Of a DNA stretch of 18,327 nt, positions 1 through 7,984 are shown piece after piece (within the stretch, counting starts at the first letter, position 1; every line of letters begins with the position of its first letter). The translations under genes and the position numbers were made by a program. The notes beneath the pieces are model-generated. The model did no database searches. It was not told the DNA's origin and was given only the letters and a program-made list of their open reading frames with translations. This DNA is from an uncultured Methylococcaceae bacterium (GTDB taxonomy: Bacteria > Pseudomonadota > Gammaproteobacteria > Methylococcales > Methylomonadaceae), in the NCBI GenBank assembly GCA_903839795.1, contig CAIMDR010000150.1, positions 1-18,327 of the forward strand, written 5' to 3'.

Positions 1-187
1 GCTGCTAAAAGTTGTTTAAGCGCGACCTTTTAACCCGATTTGTAAAGCGTTTAAGACTTTAATTTAATCACTGAAAACTGGTGAGGTTCCTTTTGGCAAC
101 AAAACCGAGAAGTTTTGCGTGGGCGCAATTTTGTAAACGCATGTCATTAACCTGTGTTAACTGCCCCTAAATACCCAGCCAAAAAAC

Positions 188-1345
188 TTACACAAGCGTT
201 TTTGCGATAGCCTTTAAAATAACAAATTTGGCATTGGCAGCAACCGCTGTGTGCTTGCCAAACAATCGATTAAGATTAATGTGATAATTTAAATGTCGAT
301 TACCAATGATCCATAACTCCCCATTTTTTCTTAATACTTTTCTTGATGCCATAAAAAGACTGTTGGCAATCTGATCACCCACTGTATTCAACTGATGAAA
401 AGGTGGATTACAAAGAATAAGGTCTGCTGAAGCTGATTCAAAATCCGTCAACCCGTCACCGACCCTAAAAGTCGCCGTGCGTTCACGCCCAAAAGCCCGA
501 TAAAAGTTTTCTTTAGCGGATGCAACCGCCATAAAAGACTCATCCACAAAATGAATCGTGGCCTCCGGATTTTTCTCGGCCGCCATTAAACCCAGCAAGC
601 CGTTACCGCAACCCAAATCTATAAGGTCACAAGAACCCTGCCGGGTCGGTAGATGCTGGAGAAAAAAGCGCGTGCCAATATCAAGACTATCGCGCGAAAA
701 TACATTGGCATGATTACTAATTAAATAATCAGAATCTTCAAGTTGATAACAAACCGGATAAGGACTAACCGGAATGACTAACGCTGGATCAGGTGTTGCA
801 AAAACAAGTCGCGCTTTTTTTCTTGCCAGCGAGGTGGTAGTAGGTCCAACCAAACGCTCCAGCAACTTCCAAACCGAAGACGGCAGTGCTTTTATCATCC
901 CCGCCACAATAACCTTGGTTGAAGGCAGCAAATGCGGATGTAAGCGTATCAATTGATCCTCAAGCAAAGCCAATGTTTTAGGCGCTTTAATCAGAACCCA
1001 ATCAAACAGTCCTTCCAGCGGCTCAAGACTGTTTATTAATTTAACATCGTGCTCAGGCAAACCGTTTACAACCAGATTAAGGCGTGTCGCCTGTTGCGAA
1101 AGATAGGAATCTGATACCGCTTGAGGCCGAAATGCACTGAGTGCAACCGCCAGCGCACCGAAGCTGTCATTCACTATTAAAATGCGGGGGTCCGTCGCAG
1201 TCTTAAGATCGTCTGCAAGGGTATTTAGCAAGTATTCATCAGCAGCATCCCAGGCACGCAATAGCTCTAAGGGACGTTTTGGGAGCCGGTTTAATTCAAA
1301 CTCACCCTGAGCAACCGTCAACCGGTTCTCTGTATTAATAGTCAT
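188..1345 (-). CDS. rlmG: 23S rRNA (guanine-N2)-methyltransferase RlmG
   Basis: The 385-residue product should transfer a methyl group from S-adenosylmethionine to N2 of one guanine of 23S rRNA (G1835 in E. coli) in the cytoplasm. It has the two-part build of the RlmG/RsmC family: a degenerate methyltransferase-like N-terminal half (about 1-190) and a catalytic C-terminal half. In the latter the SAM-binding motif I DLGCGNG lies at 243-249 and the N2-guanine motif IV NPPFH at 313-317. Length matches E. coli RlmG (about 378). RsmC, the closest paralogue, is usually shorter and is the main alternative. The gene starts 26 bases after the efpL stop on the same strand, so the two probably share a transcript. 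The ATG has only a weak ribosome-binding site (GGA far upstream), consistent with reading from the upstream gene. No clear terminator is visible in bases 1-187. Confidence 0.9.
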   Translation of the reverse strand: MTINTENRLTVAQGEFELNRLPKRPLELLRAWDAADEYLLNTLADDLKTATDPRILIVNDSFGALAVALSAFRPQAVSDSYLSQQATRLNLVVNGLPEHDVKLINSLEPLEGLFDWVLIKAPKTLALLEDQLIRLHPHLLPSTKVIVAGMIKALPSSVWKLLERLVGPTTTSLARKKARLVFATPDPALVIPVSPYPVCYQLEDSDYLISNHANVFSRDSLDIGTRFFLQHLPTRQGSCDLIDLGCGNGLLGLMAAEKNPEATIHFVDESFMAVASAKENFYRAFGRERTATFRVGDGLTDFESASADLILCNPPFHQLNTVGDQIANSLFMASRKVLRKNGELWIIGNRHLNYHINLNRLFGKHTAVAANAKFVILKAIAKTLV

Positions 1346-1371
1346 TAAAAAAATCCAACATCAGGGTTGTT

Positions 1372-1938
1372 TTAGGCGCGTGACATATATTTTCCGCTCT
1401 CGGTATTGACCTTAATCAACTCATCAGTCTCTAAATATTCAGGCACCTGAACCTCAACACCCGTCGCCAAGCGAGCCGTTTTAGTCCGTCCGGAGGCGGT
1501 CGCGCCTTTAATGGCAGGTGCCGTTTCTATAATAGCCAAGACGACCGAACTGGGTAATTCAATACCCAACACAGCATCATCAATCAATAAAGCAACGATA
1601 CCTTCAAGACCTTCACTTAAATAGTTAATTTGGTCGTCCAAGTCCTCACGACTCAAACTGTACTGAGTATAATCTTCCATATTCATAAAAATATAATTAT
1701 CCCCATCAATATAAGAAAACTGCACCTTGGCTCTTACCAAATCACTGTCTTTAAAAAAATCATCGCCTTTCAGGGATTCGTCCTGTTTTTGTCCGGTTTT
1801 AAGATTAGTAAAACGAATTTTATACAAGGTCGATGCCCCCCGCGACGAAGGACTTTTTGCATCAACCTGCTTAACTACATGCGGGATGCCATTAATTTCG
1901 ACGACCATTCCACGCTTTAAATCACTTGCCTTTGCCAC
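1372..1938 (-). CDS. efpL: Elongation factor P-like protein EfpL/YeiP
   Basis: This 188-residue protein is the EF-P paralogue YeiP (EfpL), which binds stalled ribosomes and helps peptide-bond formation at proline-rich stretches. Its three parts are in order: a KOW-like N-terminal domain (about 1-65) and two OB domains (about 68-128 and 130-188). The loop that reaches the peptidyl-transferase centre reads SPSSRG at 29-34, with arginine at 33. In EF-P the equivalent position carries a modified lysine; in E. coli EfpL it is an unmodified arginine, so R33 separates this protein from true EF-P. The start codon is GTG (1936-1938), supported by AGGAG at 1945-1949 with a six-base spacer. It leads a probable two-gene operon with rlmG. 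True efp is not in the window. Confidence 0.93.
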   Translation of the reverse strand: MAKASDLKRGMVVEINGIPHVVKQVDAKSPSSRGASTLYKIRFTNLKTGQKQDESLKGDDFFKDSDLVRAKVQFSYIDGDNYIFMNMEDYTQYSLSREDLDDQINYLSEGLEGIVALLIDDAVLGIELPSSVVLAIIETAPAIKGATASGRTKTARLATGVEVQVPEYLETDELIKVNTESGKYMSRA

Positions 1939-1965
1939 ACAACTCTCCTAAAAACGACACAGTCA

Positions 1966-1983
1966 GCTGTCAAGGTTGACAGC
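1966..1983. promoter_or_regulatory. 18-bp palindrome in the efpL leader
   Basis: Two perfect 8-base arms, GCTGTCAA and TTGACAGC, are separated by GG. The site lies 28 bases upstream of the efpL GTG codon and downstream of the proposed -10 at 2050-2055, so it would sit in the 5' untranslated RNA. It could be a protein-binding operator or a short RNA hairpin. No known regulator is recognised. Confidence 0.35.
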
Positions 1984-2049
1984 AAATATTTACATAAAAA
2001 CAAGAGGATCAATCAATCGCTATCCACCAATCTAACCGCTTAGTGAAGC

Positions 2050-2055
2050 ATTATA
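2050..2055 (-). promoter_or_regulatory. Candidate -10 of the efpL-rlmG promoter
   Basis: On the minus strand this reads TATAAT, a perfect -10 hexamer, giving a leader of about 105 bases before the efpL GTG. No good -35 hexamer is seen at 16-18 bases, so the assignment is tentative. Confidence 0.3.
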
Positions 2056-2189
2056 ACGTAGAATAGTTATCGAAAGCCGCCAGAGAAAAACTTATCGGTT
2101 CTACCTTGAAAGGTTTTTGTTAATTTAAACCCCGGTTAGGGATTATAATTAGCACCCTAAAGTCTATAATTATTTCCAACGGAAAAGCA

Positions 2190-2834
2190 ATGAACGCCAG
2201 CGTAAAATTTTTAACCAGCATCACCTTTATTACCTTGGCGGCGTGTTCAACTCAAGAGGTTAAACACGCAGCAATAACACCTCAAAACAACAACACCAGT
2301 ACCCCGGACAAATCATCAATAGCAGCGCCTGAAGCCGAAGCACTGTCCGGTCAGAGTCCACCGATGACCATCATGAAGGGCGACAAAAAATTAAGCTTGG
2401 TCAGAGTAATGGATGGCGGAATCTGTAAAAATGAGTTTCAGGGCGCAACTGGCGCTTTTCTGCTTTATGCAGATACCAAAGACATAGAGCGCATCAAGCG
2501 TGAAAAAGGAGCTGCTGTTTTTAAAACCTTTGAAACTAAAATACAGGATCTTTCCGCTAACGTTTTACAAGAAGCTATTGATAAAACCAATCTTTCAGAA
2601 GACCCTTTTGCGTTGGGTGCAGATGAAGCTCAACAAAAACTGGCCGCCCAGTTGATTAACAACTTTCGTAATGCCGCAGTTAGTGCCGTTAAAGCGTTTA
2701 AAAAAGAAACCACCTTAACGATTGATATCACCGCCTTTCCTCCTTCCCTTATTTTTTATCAAAAAGGCTGCGAGGCAAATCACGCCGACCAAGAAAAAAC
2801 AGAGTCAGACAACCAGCTCAATGCCCATTATTAA
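2190..2834 (+). CDS. Outer-membrane lipoprotein of unknown function
   Basis: I do not recognise the family. The 214-residue product has a short hydrophobic signal peptide ending in a lipobox LAAC at 16-19, so Cys19 should be lipidated. Serine at +2 argues for sorting to the outer membrane. Residues 20-60 form a low-complexity linker rich in N, S, T, P and A. A globular domain of mixed helix and strand follows (about 60-195). Two further cysteines, C79 (in DGGICKNEF) and C194 (in YQKGCEANH), could pair in the periplasm. The tail is charged and hydrophilic. It stands alone, divergent from efpL, and is followed by an inverted repeat shared with the convergent uspA gene. A TATAAT at 2144-2149 or 2165-2170 could drive it. 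The ribosome-binding site is weak (GGAA at 2181-2184). Confidence 0.75.
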   Translation: MNASVKFLTSITFITLAACSTQEVKHAAITPQNNNTSTPDKSSIAAPEAEALSGQSPPMTIMKGDKKLSLVRVMDGGICKNEFQGATGAFLLYADTKDIERIKREKGAAVFKTFETKIQDLSANVLQEAIDKTNLSEDPFALGADEAQQKLAAQLINNFRNAAVSAVKAFKKETTLTIDITAFPPSLIFYQKGCEANHADQEKTESDNQLNAHY

Positions 2835-2859
2835 AGCGGGTTGGTAACGACTCTGACTC

Positions 2860-3012
2860 AATAGAACACCGATGACACAGATCATACGGATTTCAACGGA
2901 TTTTATTTTTAGTCGAAAAGACCTTAACTGTTTATAGATACTGTTTTTATGTGATTAAAAAACGTCTCTTATCCGTGTCTCTCAGTCAAATCCGTGTCAT
3001 CCGTGTTCTATT
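2860..3012. repeat. Long imperfect inverted repeat between convergent genes
   Basis: The outer arms, 2860-2882 and 2990-3012, match in 21 of 23 positions as inverted copies and begin with AATAGAACAC. Inside them are further short GGAT/ATCC-rich segments (ACGGATTTCAACGGATTT; ATCCGTGTCTCTCAGTC). The element fills the space between the lipoprotein stop (2834) and the uspA stop (3032). Similar GGAT-rich palindromes recur between genes in many genomes, from memory. It may act as a two-way transcription barrier. No coding frame is seen. Confidence 0.7.
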
Positions 3013-3031
3013 TTTTAACGGGTAGTTACAC

Positions 3032-3472
3032 CTAATCCGGCAAGCGTATGGCCATAACATCGCATTTTGCATAATGCAGTACACTGTTTGCCGTTGATCC
3101 CAGTAATAAAGCCAAACCATGACGACCATGTGAGCCCACTACAATTAAATCAACCTGCTCCTGCTCTGCAATATGAATAATTTCCTGCTTGGGAACCCCC
3201 CAAAGCAACCAGCGATTAGCTAAATCAACAGCAAGTTGAGCGCCCAATTGCATTAACTTGGATTTTTCCGCTTCCAGCAACTCATCTGATGAATCCTGGT
3301 TTAAAGGAATCACCGTACCGTAGTTGGTATCAGGCATGGGAATATTATCCAAAACGTGAATAATACTTAACTTGGCCTGATAAAGATTAGCCAGAGATCG
3401 TGCTTTTTCTGCAACATAAACACCTTGTTCAGAATAATCGACGGCCAGTAAAACGTGTTGATAATCTCTCAT
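3032..3472 (-). CDS. uspA: Universal stress protein, UspA type
   Basis: The 146-residue product is a single cytoplasmic Usp domain, expected to form dimers and to help cells endure starvation and other stress. The first strand, HVLLAVDYSEQG (6-17), holds the conserved aspartate D12. The C-terminal glycine-rich loop is G113-S-H-G116, then eight residues, then G125-S-T. The classical ATP-binding Usp signature is G-x2-G-x9-G(S/T), so this loop is one residue shorter, as recalled for UspA proteins of Pseudomonas type. Whether it binds nucleotide is therefore open. The gene is monocistronic, convergent with the lipoprotein and divergent from dnaE. A weak ribosome-binding site (AGG) lies upstream of the ATG. 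Confidence 0.9.
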   Translation of the reverse strand: MRDYQHVLLAVDYSEQGVYVAEKARSLANLYQAKLSIIHVLDNIPMPDTNYGTVIPLNQDSSDELLEAEKSKLMQLGAQLAVDLANRWLLWGVPKQEIIHIAEQEQVDLIVVGSHGRHGLALLLGSTANSVLHYAKCDVMAIRLPD

Positions 3473-3673
3473 TAACCTGTACCTTATTTTGATAATTGAT
3501 TTTTTGGGTAGCCAATGTCTAAGTCTACCCTATTAAGACAAAAAGCGTCATAGTTAGAACAATAGCCTGCCCGGATGATAAAATACAAACTTTAGTTGAA
3601 TTTGCCTTTTTATTCCGACTGATTTTTATATCAACCTTCGTCACCTTATTCTCACTCTAATTCAACTGCCTTC

Positions 3674-6600
3674 ATGCAACCTGCATTTATTCATTTAAGA
3701 CTTCATACCGAATTTTCACTGGTAGATGGCATCGTAAAAATAAAACCCCTCGTTAAGCGCTTGGCCGAATTAAATATGCCGGCGGTTGGGGTTACTGATC
3801 ACGCCAACCTGTTCTCGCTGGTCAAGTTTTACAAGGCCGCCTTGGGGCAAGGCATAAAGGCCGTAGCCGGTGCTGATGTCTTGATTTTTAATCCTGAAGA
3901 CCCTGCTACGCCTTATCGCATGACCTTGCTGGTCAATAATCACAGCGGTTACATCACCCTGACCGAACTGATTTCAAAAGCGTATCAGGAAGGGCAGCAT
4001 CAAGGTATACCGATGCTGAGGCAAGAATGGCTGAAAGCCAATCACCAAGGTTTAATTGCCTTGTCTGGCGGAATGAGCGGCGATATAGGCAAGGCCTTAC
4101 TGGCAGAAAATCATGAAGAAGCCAAGCGTCTGGCAAGGCAATGGGGTGCGTTATTTGAGCAAAGCTTTTATCTGGAATTAATTCGCGTTGGCAAACCCGA
4201 TGAAGAGCGTTACATTGCCGCCGCTGTTGAACTGGCGCTGGCAACCGATTTACCTGTCGTTGCCACCAATGATGTGCGCTTTATTTATCAAAAAGATTTT
4301 GCCGCCCATGAAGTACGGGTCTGCATTAATCAAGGCCGCGTATTGGATGATTCACGACGACCCAAAGATTACACCGACCAACAATATTTACGCAGTACCG
4401 AAGAAATGCTGGCCTTGTTTGCCGACATTCCCGAAGCGTTGGCAAATACCGTAGAAATTGCCAAACGCTGTAACTTAAAACTGACCTTGGGCGAAAACTT
4501 TCTGCCCGATTTTCCGGTGCCTGAAGGCATGAATCTGGGCGAGTTTATGGCCGAAGAGTCCATGAAAGGCTTGGAAGAACGTTTACTGCATTATCCGGCA
4601 GTGGGCAAAGGCACGGATGAAGAAAACCGGCGGGTTTACTATGAGCGTCTGGATTTTGAGTTAAAAATGATCACCCAAATGGGTTTCCCCGGTTATTTTA
4701 TGATTGTTGCCGACTTTATCCAGTGGGCAAAAAACAATCTTATTCCCGTCGGGCCGGGGCGGGGTTCCGGTGCCGGCTCATTGGTTGCTTATGCCTTAAA
4801 GATTACCGATCTTGATCCCATTGAATTCGACCTCCTGTTTGAGCGCTTCTTAAATCCGGAGCGGGTTTCCATGCCTGACTTTGACGTGGATTTTTGTATG
4901 GATAGACGCGACGAAGTGATTGACTATGTCGCCCGCCATTATGGCCGGGATCATGTCGCGCAAATCATCACCTACGGCTCAATGGCCGCCAAAGCGGTTA
5001 TTCGTGATGTTGGTCGTGTTCTGGATTTTGCTTACGGCTTTGTCGATCGCTTGGCCAAGCTGATTCCGTTTGAAATCGGTATGACTTTAACCAAAGCCTT
5101 ACAAGACAGCCCCGATCTTAAACAGCTTTATGACACCGAAGAAGAAGTCAAAAGCCTGATTGATATGGCACTGTCGCTGGAAGGCACAGTAAGAAATGCC
5201 GGTAAACATGCGGGCGGCGTGGTGATATCACCGACCAAACTAACCGATTTTACACCGCTGTATTGCGACCAGGAAGGTAATAATCTCGTTACCCAGTTTG
5301 ACAAAGATGATGTAGAAGCTGTCGGCCTGGTCAAGTTTGACTTTTTGGGTCTGCGCACACTGACCATTATTGATTGGGCCTTGCAGGACATTAATGCCAA
5401 GCATAAACACTTGGGCATGCCGCTGGTTGATATAACCACTATCCCCCGTGATGACCCGGACTCTTACAAGCTGTTGACCAACGCCCAAACCACCGCCGTA
5501 TTTCAGTTGGAATCTCGCGGCATGAAGGAGCTGATTAAAAAGCTGAAACCCGACTGCTTTGACGATATTATCGCGTTGGTGGCGCTGTTTCGTCCGGGGC
5601 CACTGGAATCGGGCATGGTGGATGATTACATTAATGTTAAACATGGCGCAAAGGCCGAGTATGCACATCCCTTGCTGGTGCCTATTTTAAAGCCGACCAA
5701 CGGCGTTATTTTGTATCAGGAACAGGTCATGCAAATCGCCCGTGAATTGGCGCTTTATACACTGGGCGGCGCGGATATGTTGCGTCGCGCCATGGGTAAA
5801 AAGAAAGCCGAAGAAATGGCGAAAGAGCGGGAAAAGTTTACCACCGGCGCTGTAGAAAATCAGGTCGATGAACCGATAGCAACGTATGTTTTCGATTTAA
5901 TGGAAAAATTTGCCGGCTATGGTTTTAACAAATCCCATTCGGCCGCTTATGCACTGGTTGCTTATCAAACGGCTTGGTTAAAAGCCCATTTTCCTGCCGA
6001 ATTTATGGCGGCTGTTTTGTCAGCCGATATGGATAATACCGATAAGGTCGTCGTATTGATAGAAGAATGCCGGCAAATGAAGCTAACCATTCTTCCGCCC
6101 ACCCTTAACGTATCCAACTATCGCTTTGCCGTTAATGACAAGAATCGTATTGTTTATGGCTTGGGCGCCATCAAGGGTGTGGGACAAGCCGCGATTGAAG
6201 ACATGCTGAAAGAACGGGAGAACAATGGCCCGTTTTCAGGTTTATATGATTTATGCAAACGGGTCGATTTACGAAAATTTAATCGACGAGTCTTGGACGC
6301 CTTAATTCGCGCCGGTGCTTTTGATGAATTTGATGACAATAGAGCTCGTCATTTGGCCGAATTACCCACCGCATTACGGGTTGCCGAGCAGCACGGAAAA
6401 ATGGCACAAACCGGACAAAATGACCTGTTCTCGCTGCCTGGCTCCGATTCGGAAACGGAAAATAACAATAATAATGCAGCCGATAATACTGACGCCTATT
6501 CCACAATAGTTGAACCTTGGTCAGACAACGAACGACTGGCGGCAGAAAAGCAAACCTTGGGTCTGTTTTTAACAGGGCATCCCATCGACCAATATGAACC

Positions 6601-7177
6601 CGAATTAAAAAACTTTACCCACGGAAAAATAGGCGCTTTGCAGGTATCTCGCGGTAGCGTGGAAGCACGGATTGCAGGCTTGGTGGTAGAAGTCCGCACC
6701 CGTCAAACCAAACAGGGAAAAACCATGGGCTTTGCCATCCTGGATGACAAAACCGGCCGACTTGAATGTGCTGTTTTTGGTGAGGTTTATGATAAATATA
6801 AGGGCTTATTTACCCGCGATAATCTTTTGATTGCGGAAGGGGCTTTGGGTGTTGATAATTTTTCGGGTGGGTTGCGCTTAACGGTAGAAAAATTATACGA
6901 CATGGATCAGGCAAGAGAGAGCTTCTCAAGAGGTCTTAAGCTAACCTGGAATGCCGCAGAAGACCCGCAGGAAACGACCCCTTATATTGAAAAATTAAGC
7001 GCCGTACTTGCGCCTTTTAAAGGGGGTAGTTGCCCTGTCAGCATCAGCTATACCTCAGCGTATGCACAAGCCGCTGTTCAACTCGGTGATGAATGGCGAA
7101 TACATCCAACGGATGAACTGATTTCGCGCTTAAAATCGTTATTTGGGGCATCGGCGGTAGAAGTCAGATATCGGTAA
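3674..7177 (+). CDS. dnaE: DNA polymerase III alpha subunit
   Basis: This 1167-residue protein is the catalytic subunit of the replicative polymerase. In order: PHP domain (about 5-270, opening with FIHLRLHTEFSLVDG), palm, thumb and fingers of the C-family polymerase (about 280-820), a helix-hairpin-helix (GLGAIKGVGQAAI, about 829-841), the clamp-binding pentapeptide QNDLF (915-919) and an OB fold (about 983-1075), then the tau-binding tail. The catalytic aspartates are D402 and D404 in PDFDVDF and D556 in KFDFLGL, each one residue later than in E. coli. The loop GPGRGSGAGSL is at 360-370. Length is normal (E. coli 1160). The N-terminus fits the family start exactly, yet no Shine-Dalgarno sequence precedes the ATG. 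An asparagine-rich linker (about 930-937) sits between the clamp motif and the OB fold. The usual neighbour accA is absent downstream. Confidence 0.98.
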   Translation: MQPAFIHLRLHTEFSLVDGIVKIKPLVKRLAELNMPAVGVTDHANLFSLVKFYKAALGQGIKAVAGADVLIFNPEDPATPYRMTLLVNNHSGYITLTELISKAYQEGQHQGIPMLRQEWLKANHQGLIALSGGMSGDIGKALLAENHEEAKRLARQWGALFEQSFYLELIRVGKPDEERYIAAAVELALATDLPVVATNDVRFIYQKDFAAHEVRVCINQGRVLDDSRRPKDYTDQQYLRSTEEMLALFADIPEALANTVEIAKRCNLKLTLGENFLPDFPVPEGMNLGEFMAEESMKGLEERLLHYPAVGKGTDEENRRVYYERLDFELKMITQMGFPGYFMIVADFIQWAKNNLIPVGPGRGSGAGSLVAYALKITDLDPIEFDLLFERFLNPERVSMPDFDVDFCMDRRDEVIDYVARHYGRDHVAQIITYGSMAAKAVIRDVGRVLDFAYGFVDRLAKLIPFEIGMTLTKALQDSPDLKQLYDTEEEVKSLIDMALSLEGTVRNAGKHAGGVVISPTKLTDFTPLYCDQEGNNLVTQFDKDDVEAVGLVKFDFLGLRTLTIIDWALQDINAKHKHLGMPLVDITTIPRDDPDSYKLLTNAQTTAVFQLESRGMKELIKKLKPDCFDDIIALVALFRPGPLESGMVDDYINVKHGAKAEYAHPLLVPILKPTNGVILYQEQVMQIARELALYTLGGADMLRRAMGKKKAEEMAKEREKFTTGAVENQVDEPIATYVFDLMEKFAGYGFNKSHSAAYALVAYQTAWLKAHFPAEFMAAVLSADMDNTDKVVVLIEECRQMKLTILPPTLNVSNYRFAVNDKNRIVYGLGAIKGVGQAAIEDMLKERENNGPFSGLYDLCKRVDLRKFNRRVLDALIRAGAFDEFDDNRARHLAELPTALRVAEQHGKMAQTGQNDLFSLPGSDSETENNNNNAADNTDAYSTIVEPWSDNERLAAEKQTLGLFLTGHPIDQYEPELKNFTHGKIGALQVSRGSVEARIAGLVVEVRTRQTKQGKTMGFAILDDKTGRLECAVFGEVYDKYKGLFTRDNLLIAEGALGVDNFSGGLRLTVEKLYDMDQARESFSRGLKLTWNAAEDPQETTPYIEKLSAVLAPFKGGSCPVSISYTSAYAQAAVQLGDEWRIHPTDELISRLKSLFGASAVEVRYR

Positions 7178-7178
7178 A

Positions 7179-7307
7179 GTTAGTTACCCCTCTATACATT
7201 TTCAGATAAATAATTTCTATGTCGACAGATACCATCCCTTCAAGGGATTTTATCTGTATGAGCTTACAGCAAAGCAAATTGGAAATTTAATTTCTGAAAG
7301 ACTATAG
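7179..7307 (+). pseudogene. Possible C-terminal remnant of an unknown protein
   Basis: Immediately after the dnaE stop, in the +1 frame, the sequence stays open for about 42 codons and ends in TAG at 7305-7307. The translated tail (FYVDRYHPFKGF, then YELTAKQIGNLISERL) has protein-like composition but no start codon with a ribosome-binding site. I do not recognise it. Its stop abuts the stop of the pRiA4b-like remnant on the other strand, so it may be the tail of another lost gene. A chance open frame cannot be excluded. Confidence 0.25.
7226..7256 (+). terminator. Stem-loop after dnaE, possible weak terminator
   Basis: CAGATA (7226-7231) pairs with TATCTG (7251-7256), and inside it ATCCCTT (7234-7240) pairs with AAGGGAT (7242-7248). 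It lies 49 bases after the dnaE stop. No T-run follows, so rho-independent function is doubtful. Confidence 0.3.
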
Positions 7308-7520
7308 CTAATCATCATATCCATACTGTGATGGCGCAATGCCAACTTTATCGACCAAAGTTGGAGCTATATTATCGGTTTCATTTTTATCACGTATTTC
7401 CTCAACTTCCACTGTGTGAACCAATTGATCACCAAAATCAAACATATAAAAAATGATGAGGACTCTGTCAGTGTTAAATCCCTAATTTCAGTTGCCCTTG
7501 CTGACTTTGGTTGTATGCCT
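7308..7520 (-). pseudogene. Frameshifted remnant of a pRiA4b ORF-3-like protein
   Basis: Read on the minus strand, about 7455 down to 7308 encodes FDFGDQLVHTVEVEEI and ends with LVDKVGIAPSQYGYDD and a TAG stop. The block YxFDFGDxxxHxVxVEEI and a closing (V)xKVGxAPxQY are features I associate with the plasmid pRiA4b ORF-3-like family (also named IS1096 passenger TnpR-like). Upstream of about 7455 that frame soon meets a TAG (about 7475), while the neighbouring frame gives RDLTLTESSSFF, which would join smoothly to FYMFDFGD. One frameshift therefore appears to have broken the gene. The N-terminal half is missing. It lies just downstream of the HsdS fragment on the same strand. The family's function is unclear; copies often occur in mobile or defence-rich DNA. 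Confidence 0.6.
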
Positions 7521-7543
7521 ATTCCTCCTCTTAATTATCCCAA

Positions 7544-7834
7544 TTAAAAGTATCCTGAATAGCCTGGTGAAAATGACTCAACATCCTTAAAATTGCTGCG
7601 TAACAACAAGAAATAATGTAGAAATAGAAAATTTACATTTAATTTATCTTTCACGCAAAAAGATGTGTCAATTGGATTGAAATTATCTTCCACCCAAACT
7701 ACAGCACCAGCTGTTCCTTTTTTAGCAACTACAATCCCCTGCCCTTTAACCAAATATTCATTAAATAAAAACCGTCCCAGCTTTCCCAAAACCGCTAATG
7801 AGGTGATGCTTTTAAGTGAATGGTTTAAACTCAA
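7544..7834 (-). pseudogene. hsdS: Fragment of a type I restriction specificity subunit (HsdS)
   Basis: The 96-codon frame carries a block typical of one target-recognition domain of HsdS: NEYLVKGQG, GIVVAKKGTAG (33-43), NPIDTSFCV (53-61), then a leucine-rich helix NVNFLFLHYFLLL. Full HsdS proteins are about 400 residues with two such domains and coiled-coil spacers, so this is roughly a fifth of one. The reading frame opens with TTG after an in-frame TAA and stops right after SPGYSGYF, where a family member would go on. No hsdM or hsdR is present. It is most likely a dead remnant; a solitary half-HsdS protein is the less likely alternative. Its A+T-rich composition differs from dnaE beside it. 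Confidence 0.65.
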
Positions 7835-7849
7835 ATCGCTTTAAGTAAT

Positions 7850-7921
7850 TCCCCCGCTTTGAAAAATAGAAGTTAGGGGCGATTTTTAAAATAAATGTTC
7901 CTTTTTAAAAAAGAGCGGGAT
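7850..7921. repeat. Palindromic repeat, diverged copy of the element at 14512
   Basis: The left arm (CCCCCGCTTTGAAAAAT, from 7852) is mirrored by AAAAAAGAGCGGGA at the right end. The inner segment GTTAGGGGCGATTT parallels GTTAGGGGAGATTT in the element at 14512-14594 read on the minus strand. The two therefore look like an old and a younger copy of one repeat family. Confidence 0.5.
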
Positions 7922-7953
7922 TACATACACAGTCTTTGCTGGTGTTGATCCTG

Positions 7954-7959
7954 TATAAT
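7954..7959 (+). promoter_or_regulatory. Candidate -10 of the flippase promoter
   Basis: A perfect TATAAT lies 25 bases upstream of the first ATG of the flippase gene. No convincing -35 hexamer is placed at 16-18 bases. The position and perfect match make a promoter plausible. Confidence 0.35.
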
Positions 7960-7984
7960 TTCGGGTCATAACCGGAATTATCCG

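Noticed and set aside
1..187. Short minus-strand frame of 24 codons (MRLQNCAHAK...) and possible rlmG terminator.
   Set aside because: No ribosome-binding site, no recognised family, and no stem followed by a T-run.
3954..6699. Many open frames opposite to or overlapping dnaE.
   Set aside because: They are shadows of the strongly conserved dnaE frame.
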